Source: Dehalogenimonas alkenigignens (GTDB lineage Bacteria; Chloroflexota; Dehalococcoidia; Dehalococcoidales; Dehalococcoidaceae). Taken from it: a stretch of 64,000 bases of DNA. The DNA lies in assembly GCF_001466665.1 (NCBI RefSeq), contig NZ_KQ758903.1, forward strand, positions 555,684-619,683, in the 5' to 3' direction. Every line of letters starts with the position of its first letter. Within the stretch, counting starts at the first letter, position 1. A model generated the notes under the pieces. It saw only the letters and a program-made list of their open reading frames with translations, was not told where the DNA came from and did not search any database. Shown here in pieces: positions 33,764 to 41,284 of this stretch. The translations under genes were made by a program, and so were the position numbers.

Positions 33764-34329
33764 AGATTCGGACCGCCGCCAAAGCCTTGTTTCAACTGAT
33801 TGCCGGTATTCTTATCGCCGTACTTAGCGTTTATGTCCACCAGCACCGATTCCCCTCGGACATAACCGTAGCCGCCGCCGACGGAACAGTGTTGCACGTT
33901 TCTTGGCTTTGGGACACCACCGTCACCTATGCTCTATTATTCATTCTTCTCATAAGCTTGCTCGGCGTCATTGTCTCCGTCTTTGGTCTTGTTAATCTGT
34001 TCGCCTCCGTTACCGCTCGGCAGTCCCCTGCGACTGAAATCAGGCCAAAAGCATGGGCCAGCATAACCGACGCCGTGCAGCTTGTCGTCGGGTCGGTCGT
34101 TGGCGGGCTCTGCTTATATATCGCCGTGCTTCCTTATCCGGCGGATGTCGTCAAGCCTCAACTGGATGGGACACTTGAAGTTTTGTATCTTTTCCCAGAT
34201 TCAGCGATCAACTCGGCAATAAATGTGACCTATGTGATTGCCGCACTGGGTATTGCTGTGGCTGCCAGTGGTCTGTGTAACCTATTATGGCAAGCGCCCC
34301 TAATTCAACAAAAAAAGCGTGAGTGTTAG
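33760..34329 (+). CDS. Four-segment membrane protein of the ECF operon
   Basis: 189 residues starting at the ATGA overlap. Two similar halves, each with two membrane segments around an external loop: FPSDITVAAADGTVLHVSWLW in the first, YPADVVKPQLDGTLEVLYLF in the second. The repeat suggests an internal duplication. No known family. Confidence 0.6.
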   Translation: MKIRTAAKALFQLIAGILIAVLSVYVHQHRFPSDITVAAADGTVLHVSWLWDTTVTYALLFILLISLLGVIVSVFGLVNLFASVTARQSPATEIRPKAWASITDAVQLVVGSVVGGLCLYIAVLPYPADVVKPQLDGTLEVLYLFPDSAINSAINVTYVIAALGIAVAASGLCNLLWQAPLIQQKKREC

Positions 34330-34361
34330 TCCATTTACTTCGGCGCGAACGGAGATAGGGC

Positions 34362-34601
34362 ATGAAAAAACTCGCAGTTTTGCAGATAATTCTGGGGGTT
34401 GTCATTTTGGCGTTTGGCGGAATCGCCGTCGGCGGGACGTTCTCAATACATTTTAGCTATCCTGGTGGCTTACATGGAGAACCGGATCTCGCCGTTTTCC
34501 AACCCGAAGCCCTGAAGGTTGCTCGGTGGGCCGGGGCCGCCGTTCTCCCTTTAGCTTTAAGCGTCATTGGTTGCGGCATCGCCCAGTTACGAAGGAGTTG
34601 A
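34362..34601 (+). CDS. Small membrane protein resembling half of the preceding one
   Basis: 79 residues with two hydrophobic segments around an external loop with YPGGLHGEPDL. Its layout matches one half of the preceding duplicated protein, so it may be a related single unit. Last gene of the ECF operon, 32 bases after the previous stop. Confidence 0.55.
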   Translation: MKKLAVLQIILGVVILAFGGIAVGGTFSIHFSYPGGLHGEPDLAVFQPEALKVARWAGAAVLPLALSVIGCGIAQLRRS

Positions 34602-34708
34602 TTGGGGACGCGGGTTTGCGGATTTCACACCGATAAGTTACACGCCCTGCCGTTGTTCAGCTTGTGGCTTTTTTACTAAACTTGACATAATAAAATAACG
34701 CGCCAAAT

Positions 34709-34768
34709 ACGACAGAAGTCGGTTGACACCTATTGTGAACTGGTGTGCTATAATACCTGCCGTGTTAT
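34709..34768 (+). promoter_or_regulatory. Repeated promoter-like element, copy 2
   Basis: TTGACA (34723-34728), a 20-base spacer ending GTGTGC, TATAAT (34749-34754), then ACCTGCCGTG. It aligns without gaps to the element at 8227-8286. It lies about 280 bases ahead of the GIDE/LemA gene. The leader between them holds a hairpin (CCGGCTTC 34824-34831 with GAAGCCGG 34839-34846) and no ORF of note. Confidence 0.55.
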
Positions 34769-35033
34769 TGACGGACAACCTGACTCCCGCTTTGACGCCG
34801 GCCGGCGGCCATGAATTGTTTTCCCGGCTTCCATGCTTGAAGCCGGCTTTCCGGAACCCGCTGGCTGCCGGCCGCAGCGCGCGCAAGGATTCGATTCTTT
34901 TTTCTGCCGATCCGGGCATTGATCGCCGGCTCCGGCCGGATCGAACGTGGCAGGCAGGAATCGTTTCCGTCGATTTATATTATTCTGCGGAAAACAAAAA
35001 CCAAACCGCTGAACGTCTTGAGGCTTCCCCCCG

Positions 35034-36311
35034 ATGCCGGTAACTGCCTCGCCCTTCATCCTCCTGGCCGCCGCAGCGCTGGCCCTTGGCTGCCTGCTGG
35101 GCGCCTTCCATTTCTACCGGCGCCGCCGCCTGATTGATGAAACCCCCACATCGAAGACCCGCGGCGTCTTTATCGGCCTGGCGGAGGTCAAAGGCACCGC
35201 GGAGTCGGAAACGCCGCTGGAAAGTTACCTGGCCGCCGCCCGCTGCGTCTGGTACTCCTATAAAGTGGAGGAGCACTGGCAGCGGACCACGGTGAACGCC
35301 AAAGGCCACGTCCAGACCCAGAGCGGCTGGAAGACCGTGGCCTCGGAGACCAGATATGTGCCTATTTTCCTGAAAGATGATACCGGCGTCCTCCGCGTCA
35401 TGCCGGAAGGCGCCGAGGTCCACGCCGATAAAGTCTTCGATAAAACCTGCCGCCGCGACGATCCGCTCTACTACGGCAAGGGGCCGGCGAAGGCGGTCGG
35501 CGGCTCCACCCACCGGCGCCGCTTCACCGAACTGGCGCTGCCCCTGCACGATGTCATCTATGTCATCGGTCAGGCCAAGGAGCGGCAGGATGCGGTAGCC
35601 GCGGAAATCGCGGCGCGCAAGGGCTCCATGTTCATCATCTCCACCCATGAGGAGAAACACCACTCTGACCGGTTCCGGCTTTTCTTCTGGCTCTGGCTGG
35701 GGCTTGGAATAATCGTCTCCGGCGGCGGCGCGGCGTTATACCTCCAGCAGGGCTGGCTGACTTCCTACGCCCCGGCGATTCTCTCCTCGGTCGGCATCTA
35801 CCTTGGCGCAGCGGCGATAGCCTGGGTGTGGACGGCTTACAACAGCCTGGTAAACCTGCGCCAGCGGGTACGGCAGGGATTCTCCCAGATTGACGTGGAA
35901 CTCAAGCGCCGGGCTGACCTGATTCCTAACCTGGTTGCCGTCGTAGAGGGCTTCCGCCGCCACGAAAGCTCGCTTCAGCAACTGGCCGCCGAACTTCGCA
36001 GCCAGGCGGCGGCCGCTGGCAGAGTTGACGAATCACACGGCTTGTCAGGCGCGCTCCTGGCTGTTGCCGAAAAATACCCGGAACTCAAAGCCGACCGCCA
36101 GTTCCTGGCGCTCCAGCTGGCGCTAACGGACACAGAAGAGCGCCTGGCGTTGGCCCGGGATTACTACAACTCCATCGCAACCTTTTTCCGGACGCGGCTG
36201 GAGGTTTTTCCGGATGCGCTTCTGGGCCGGCTGCTGGGTTTTCAACCCCTGCCGCTGCTTGAGGCCGAATCTTTCGAGCGGGCAGCGGTCGCGGTCAGTC
36301 TGGCCGCCTAG
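35034..36311 (+). CDS. GIDE-like plus LemA-like membrane protein
   Basis: 425 residues. An N-terminal membrane anchor is followed by a region with GLAEVKGTAESETPLESYLAAARCVWYSYKVEE, like the GIDE domain of mitochondrial E3 ligases and their bacterial homologues. Two membrane segments follow (about 218-240 and 250-270). The rest is a LemA-type helical domain (NSLVNLRQRVRQGFSQIDVELKRRADLIPNLV ... ALARDYYNSIATFFRTRLEVFPDALLG). No RING finger is present. Role unknown; probably envelope-associated. Confidence 0.8.
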   Translation: MPVTASPFILLAAAALALGCLLGAFHFYRRRRLIDETPTSKTRGVFIGLAEVKGTAESETPLESYLAAARCVWYSYKVEEHWQRTTVNAKGHVQTQSGWKTVASETRYVPIFLKDDTGVLRVMPEGAEVHADKVFDKTCRRDDPLYYGKGPAKAVGGSTHRRRFTELALPLHDVIYVIGQAKERQDAVAAEIAARKGSMFIISTHEEKHHSDRFRLFFWLWLGLGIIVSGGGAALYLQQGWLTSYAPAILSSVGIYLGAAAIAWVWTAYNSLVNLRQRVRQGFSQIDVELKRRADLIPNLVAVVEGFRRHESSLQQLAAELRSQAAAAGRVDESHGLSGALLAVAEKYPELKADRQFLALQLALTDTEERLALARDYYNSIATFFRTRLEVFPDALLGRLLGFQPLPLLEAESFERAAVAVSLAA

Positions 36312-37156
36312 ACGATGCCAGCGAGCAGCATCAGGCCGTAACCCAGGCCGGCGGCGGCGGTGATAGGCGGCATGGCTGGCGTTGGGCCGCCCTTGAAGAA
36401 TGCCCGCTGCACCCAAAAAACCGAAAGCAGTCCCAGCATCAAAGCGCCAGCGGTCAGGAAAGCCGGGACAATCCCCGCCGCTGCCAGCACCGAAACCAGG
36501 AGTATGAGCGCGAAACCGACATCGCCGCCGCCAAGCAGGGATACGATACGCTCGTCAGCCTCGTTTTCCAGCCGGAGGTCAGATAACTCGATGCTCCAAT
36601 CGGCGCCCCGGCGCGGGAACACGAAAGCCGGCACGATGGCAACGCCGGAGAGTTTCTTGACCATCCACATCATATGCCCGGATTTAACCGAGACCAGGTC
36701 GTAAATTGAGATAACCGCCATGATGACCAGCACCGAGCCTGGTGACAGGATGAAACCAAAGACCGAGCCGTAGCCAGCCAGGGCAACCCCCAGAAGGAGG
36801 TTATGCAGCCACAGCCGTGGCCACTTGAGCCAGGCCAGCGCCCCGGTCAAGGCGATAACCCCTGCGGCCGCCGCCGGCAGGGTGAGCCCAAGCACCACGA
36901 AGACGCCCCAGGCGTAGAGCAGCAGGAACATGCCCTTGATGAGGTACTTAAGGAACCGCAGGGGTAGTAAAGCCAGCGTCAACCCCAAAACAGCCACTGT
37001 GAGGGAAAAATATACCAGAGGCGGCCCGGCGGTGATTTCCGGCAGGATGATGCCCTCTTCCTCGATAAAGACCTGTTGGCGTAATGAAACGGCAATGGCT
37101 AGCGCTTGGCAGGCTGCCAGAGTGATCAGGCTATAATGCGTTGAATTCAGTTTCAC
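36308..37156 (-). CDS. Presenilin/signal-peptide-peptidase-type intramembrane protease homologue
   Basis: 282 residues with about nine hydrophobic segments. It carries the three hallmarks of A22 aspartyl proteases: YD (Tyr152-Asp153, in ISIYDLVSV), GxGD (GGGD, Asp212, in LLGGGDVGFAL) and a C-terminal PAL-like motif (TPAMPP, about 259-264). These are the catalytic aspartates and substrate-gate motif of presenilin and archaeal homologues. Such genes are uncommon in bacteria. It overlaps the GIDE/LemA gene by 4 bases, convergently. Confidence 0.8.
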   Translation of the reverse strand: MKLNSTHYSLITLAACQALAIAVSLRQQVFIEEEGIILPEITAGPPLVYFSLTVAVLGLTLALLPLRFLKYLIKGMFLLLYAWGVFVVLGLTLPAAAAGVIALTGALAWLKWPRLWLHNLLLGVALAGYGSVFGFILSPGSVLVIMAVISIYDLVSVKSGHMMWMVKKLSGVAIVPAFVFPRRGADWSIELSDLRLENEADERIVSLLGGGDVGFALILLVSVLAAAGIVPAFLTAGALMLGLLSVFWVQRAFFKGGPTPAMPPITAAAGLGYGLMLLAGIV

Positions 37157-37415
37157 AACAGCAGCCGCGGCGGATGAACGTCCAAAATACGGGTAGGTTC
37201 TGTCATGAACATCGAAAAGGTGTTAGAAGGGGCGTCGGCAGTCGGCGCCGGGGGCAGGCATAAAGATGGCAGTGAAATCTGCGGAAAAAAGTTTTGGTGG
37301 AGCCGGAGTATCAATAGGTAGAACCGGCCAGGACTTCGAAGTGAGTTTTGGCCTGAGCCTTTAAGCCTAAAGTTCGAGTCCCCACAAATGGAGAAGTGGA
37401 GCGTAATTAAAACGT

Positions 37416-38093
37416 TTAACGAGGCCAAACTATCCAGCCCTTTTTGCCTACGGCATCCTTCAGTCCTTGGCTGCTACACTCAGGGGCAATCAAGTAGGTC
37501 CGCACACCTTTCTGTCTGAGGTCATTTATCAATTCGGCAAAATCCCCATCCTGCGTAATCAAGACAAAAATCGTATTCTCTGCATTCTGGTTGCAGTCAC
37601 TCCATACCTGAGAATCGAGTTCTTCGTCAACGTCATGATCGAACTCTTGTAAGCGCCACCCTAATTTTGCCATCTCGGTGGTCGTTGTCGCGTGGATTGG
37701 ACTCGCGAAGACCTTAAAAAGGCTATATGTGATGGTAGGGAATCGTTGGTTTAGGTAGGTTCGTATGAACGAATCCCGTTTTCCAAATTCCTGGGGTGAA
37801 ACGGCTAAGTTCTGAAAATCCCAGGCGACAATTAGCCTGGAACGACCCTGCTCGACCTTTACTTGAGTTTTCACGAAGAATTCTGGCTGAACCCTGTTCT
37901 CCACAGCGATTGAGTATATTCCTGCCAGTGAATCTGCATCCGGTTTGACGGTGCCTTTTTCCCATCGAGATATCGCCGCTTTGGTAACTCCGAGTTTGTC
38001 AGCGAATTGCTGTTGGGTTAACCTTAGTTGGTTACGGACGCCCAAGATGCCCTCTGGATTGAAGACGTACAGACTCGATTTTAATGGAGCCAT
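37416..38093 (-). CDS. XRE helix-turn-helix plus NYN-domain protein
   Basis: 225 residues from the ATG at 38093 (GGAGG 10 bases upstream). An N-terminal XRE helix-turn-helix (LRLTQQQFADKLGVTKAAISRWEKG) is joined to an NYN/PIN-like nuclease fold: LIVAWDFQNLA, an Asp in SQVWSDC, and LITQDGDFAELINDLRQKG, with acidic residues where a metal-dependent RNase would have them. It could regulate itself and act as a nuclease or toxin-type component. It stands at the left edge of the defence island, divergent from the operon. Confidence 0.75.
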   Translation of the reverse strand: MAPLKSSLYVFNPEGILGVRNQLRLTQQQFADKLGVTKAAISRWEKGTVKPDADSLAGIYSIAVENRVQPEFFVKTQVKVEQGRSRLIVAWDFQNLAVSPQEFGKRDSFIRTYLNQRFPTITYSLFKVFASPIHATTTTEMAKLGWRLQEFDHDVDEELDSQVWSDCNQNAENTIFVLITQDGDFAELINDLRQKGVRTYLIAPECSSQGLKDAVGKKGWIVWPR

Positions 38094-38124
38094 CGCTTTT
38101 TGCCCTCCTACCCGCGTTAGGATT

Positions 38125-38190
38125 ATCTTACCATCCTGGTCCGAGCTAGTCAATACCTATATGATAACAGATGTTGCTATATATGATAAC
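38125..38190 (-). promoter_or_regulatory. Promoter and direct-repeat operator of the XRE-NYN gene
   Basis: On the minus strand TTGACT (38148-38153), 17 bases and TAAGAT (38125-38130). Just upstream of the -35 the 11-mer GTTATCATATA occurs twice (38158-38168 and 38180-38190), 22 bases apart, two helical turns, as expected for a repressor such as the XRE protein. The rest of the gap to 38758 shows no convincing gene; a 65-codon ORF at 38477-38674 has no recognisable features. Confidence 0.6.
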
Positions 38191-38758
38191 TAATTATGAG
38201 CCTACGGCGGTAAAGCATGACCTGCGAAAACAACGAGGAAACTGGACATCAACTCTAATTGACCTTAGATAAAGCTCTGGAAAGGCCGTTCAAAACGACA
38301 TAGAACCTAACCGGACGATTCGGATTATTAATGTGTGAAAGAGGTATCAGTATCAGGCTCAGAGTGTAGCTCCACCAAAGAGGACGATACCTAGAACTCT
38401 TCGGATAGGAAGAGTCTTTTCAATAGCCTTCACTTGGCCTACTCCGCAAAGCTGCCGCTAATGCCAGAATCCTTTCTTGCCTAAATCGTTGGAGCGGGGG
38501 TATCAATGGATAACAGTTGGGGGATTTCGACTTAACCTTCAGCTTGGTCCCGTAAAATATGGCCGACTCCTACCTTCTCGTGCGCAAATCGATACTTTCG
38601 CTAAGTTCGTTCAGGCATGCTTTATGCACGGGATGGGAGCCAACAGTCTCGGATCCATTCTCTCCCAAGGATAAGAACATATTTTAGTTGCTCATTGTAT
38701 CCACTTTTTGTCAAGAGTATAATGCAATCACTAGCGTTAATGCGAGGATAATAAGTTA

Positions 38759-38992
38759 ATGATTACCAATGGTAATGACAAAACGGACTTTACGCCCAAG
38801 CTAAAAGAAATTCTGTCCAAGGAACCAGGTTTAAGCGTAAAGGAAATCGCTGAAAAGTTGGGCACCAATCGTCAGTTTATGGCTGGCGTACTCAAAGTAT
38901 TAGAGGAGCGAGGCGAAGTCACGTACCGCCAAGTCGGACCAGCTCGAATTTACTATGCAGCTAGTTTTACCAAGGGAAAAAACCATTGGTAA
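38759..38992 (+). CDS. Small winged-helix protein
   Basis: 77 residues with a winged-helix fold: LKEILSKEPGLSVKEIAEKLGTNRQFMAGVLKVLEERGEVTYRQVGPARIYY. It is like the DNA-binding half of MarR or ArsR proteins without a separate dimer domain. It precedes the GNAT-ABC gene by 89 bases on the same strand and may regulate the DISARM operon. Confidence 0.65.
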   Translation: MITNGNDKTDFTPKLKEILSKEPGLSVKEIAEKLGTNRQFMAGVLKVLEERGEVTYRQVGPARIYYAASFTKGKNHW

Positions 38993-39081
38993 GCAGGTTC
39001 GAGACTTGCAATATACTGAGGATGGCTTTATTCGTCATCACTAACCGGCAGCTAATCCAGCCAAGAGTAAAGGAATTCTGA

Positions 39082-41244
39082 ATGGAAAATGAGCCTAATG
39101 TCTTCTCTGTCAAAAGTGTTTCCTGGAAAGGTCACTTAAAGCGTATTCGATTAGAGCCAGGGGGAAAGCTGTTTGATCTTCCCCTATCTAGTTGTGTCAG
39201 CGAGGGTGACAAAATCACTTCCAACTCATCAGGTTCGTGGGTGATTTGCAAGAATGGCTTGGCACAAATACTAAATCCTTACATAGCTCGCGAGACGTTA
39301 CATTTGGGCGCCATCCGGTTAGAAGTAGTCGTGAAAGAAATTACTGAGGCAGACGAGTTCAAGGCATACTCTTCTCTATCAGAATTTCATTATCGCAGCC
39401 ATGTTGTGCATGGCCGAACGTCCCGTCTAGTTATCCGAACGTTCGATCCAGTTTATCCTAAAGTCGTAGGCTTCATCGAGTTGGCGACTCCTTTCTACAT
39501 GAACAAGGCACGCTCAACAATCCTCGATGCGCCATTGAACATCGACTCTATCGAATGGCAGCGTTGGGATATGCCTACGCTCCGTAAATACATTCACCTG
39601 ATAGCACGAATTGCCAGAGTAGTTGTGTACCCAGAGTTCAGAGGTTTCGGGACCGGCCAGATGCTTGTCAAACATGCAGCCGAATTTGCAAAAACACGAT
39701 GGCAAGTTTCAGGCTTAAAACCTTACTTCCTGGAAATCTCTGCCGACATGATCAAATACATTCCATTTGCTGAACGTGCGGGCATGATTTACGTTGGTGA
39801 TACCCAAGGCAATCTGCAACGCGTGGCAAAAGATATGAATTATCTCATCTCACGCTTCGGGACAAATCATGAAGGGCAAGCAGATTTTGAGAAAACCTGC
39901 GGGATCTGCGATCAGCAAGTCTCCCGAATGACGACGGCGTTACAGATCATGGAGCAAGAAAAGCTGACACGTGAAGACCTTATTAAGAGGTTAGGCAGCC
40001 TATCAAAAGAGAAGGTGTTGAAGGATTTTGCCTTATTCCATAAGGTAGTTACTCTCCCGAAACCGCATTACATGCTGGGATTGCATCCAGTAGCCCAGGA
40101 ATTTCTAATAAAGCGGGTAGCAGAGACCTCAATGCACAATGGCAAAACACCGCCAGCCGTTAGCGTTCAGCCGATCGCAGATTCGATCCGCCTTAACAGA
40201 CTGGGAGTAACATATGTCTCCCACGTTCGTCGCACCCAAAAGACCCATGCCGTGCAGCAAGCATTTGGCATCTCCCCCGATGATTTGAGAACCGCGGTGA
40301 TCCGTAACCTATCCGTCGAACTACCGCCAGGAACAATAACCCTAGTCGTTGGACCCTCTGGGTCAGGGAAAACGACGTTATTGGACGCGCTGCTCGGCAG
40401 TTTTACGAAGCGGCATGATGCGCAAATTGATGGGCAAGTGATAATGCCTCGAAATAGCAAGATTGGAAGCTTTGCATCAACACGGTCTGAAAAGGCGCTG
40501 GTTGAAGTTCTCGGCACCAAAGATGTCGAGCTTAGCCTTTACTTACTCGGTCTGGCCGGGCTATCCGAAGCGTTTTTGTATCTCAAGAGGTTTAGCGAAC
40601 TGAGCGCAGGTCAGAAATATAGGGCAATGCTCGCGCGACTGCTCGCCTCTGATCGCAATGTTTGGGTTGCAGATGAATTCTGCGCAAATCTTGATCCAAT
40701 TACTGCCAATTTAGTCGGCCACAATGTTCAACGCATTGCAAGGAAAGTCGATGCTACAGTGATACTGGGGGCTTCTCACTCTGATCATTTCGTCCAATCT
40801 CTCAAGCCTGACATAGTCATACAACTGACAAGTGCCTGGGAGCACGCGATTATGCCAGGCAATGAATATTGTCGCATGATGGTCAGCCATGCGAGAAACG
40901 GACATATACCTTCTGTTAAAATTCCATCTAGCTTCATGGGAGCAATCCGCGAGGGAAGGGGAACAGCAGCCATATGCGCTGGTAAGAGAGAATTTGCGTG
41001 CGAACTTCTGTTGGTTGAAAGCGGTGCTGAAAGCATTTGGGTCAGAATCGCTAGTGTCGAGCATAAAGAGATAAGCCAAATTACCGATAGGGATGCACAA
41101 AAAGTTGGCGCGTTATCGGTTGATGAGCTGACGATGACGTTGAACGAAAGAAGCTCGGGATCTCAAAGCAGAGCGTTATTCACGATAGTACACTTCGATT
41201 CCCTGCTCGGTGGGACTCCCGGAGGGAACAAGGCAGGGATCTAA
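39082..41244 (+). CDS. GNAT acetyltransferase-ABC ATPase fusion (COG2401-like)
   Basis: 720 residues, no membrane segments. An N-terminal part (about 80-250) holds a GNAT-like acetyl-CoA loop (VVVYPEFRGFGTG, about 181-193). A C2-type cysteine pair (CGIC, about 273-276) follows. The C-terminal ABC ATPase has Walker A GPSGSGKTT (about 424-432), signature LSAGQ (507-511) and Walker B WVADEFCANLD (about 528-538). This matches the ABC-ATPase/acetyltransferase fusion of COG2401, known mostly from archaea. It lies 40 bases before the drmE-like gene, so it appears to be part of this DISARM operon. Confidence 0.75.
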   Translation: MENEPNVFSVKSVSWKGHLKRIRLEPGGKLFDLPLSSCVSEGDKITSNSSGSWVICKNGLAQILNPYIARETLHLGAIRLEVVVKEITEADEFKAYSSLSEFHYRSHVVHGRTSRLVIRTFDPVYPKVVGFIELATPFYMNKARSTILDAPLNIDSIEWQRWDMPTLRKYIHLIARIARVVVYPEFRGFGTGQMLVKHAAEFAKTRWQVSGLKPYFLEISADMIKYIPFAERAGMIYVGDTQGNLQRVAKDMNYLISRFGTNHEGQADFEKTCGICDQQVSRMTTALQIMEQEKLTREDLIKRLGSLSKEKVLKDFALFHKVVTLPKPHYMLGLHPVAQEFLIKRVAETSMHNGKTPPAVSVQPIADSIRLNRLGVTYVSHVRRTQKTHAVQQAFGISPDDLRTAVIRNLSVELPPGTITLVVGPSGSGKTTLLDALLGSFTKRHDAQIDGQVIMPRNSKIGSFASTRSEKALVEVLGTKDVELSLYLLGLAGLSEAFLYLKRFSELSAGQKYRAMLARLLASDRNVWVADEFCANLDPITANLVGHNVQRIARKVDATVILGASHSDHFVQSLKPDIVIQLTSAWEHAIMPGNEYCRMMVSHARNGHIPSVKIPSSFMGAIREGRGTAAICAGKREFACELLLVESGAESIWVRIASVEHKEISQITDRDAQKVGALSVDELTMTLNERSSGSQSRALFTIVHFDSLLGGTPGGNKAGI

Positions 41245-41284
41245 AACAAGTCCAATAAATTAGAACATGCGGCAGGAATATACT

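Noticed and set aside
37300-37390. tRNA-like stretch with GTTCGAGTCC and a GCCGG...CCGGC hairpin
   Set aside because: The acceptor and T-stem do not pair, so it is not a functional tRNA. A similar GTATCAAT motif at about 38492 is too short to define a repeat or attachment site.
38477-38674. 65-codon ORF before the winged-helix gene
   Set aside because: No ribosome site, no family features and unusual composition; it could be a gene remnant but this cannot be supported.
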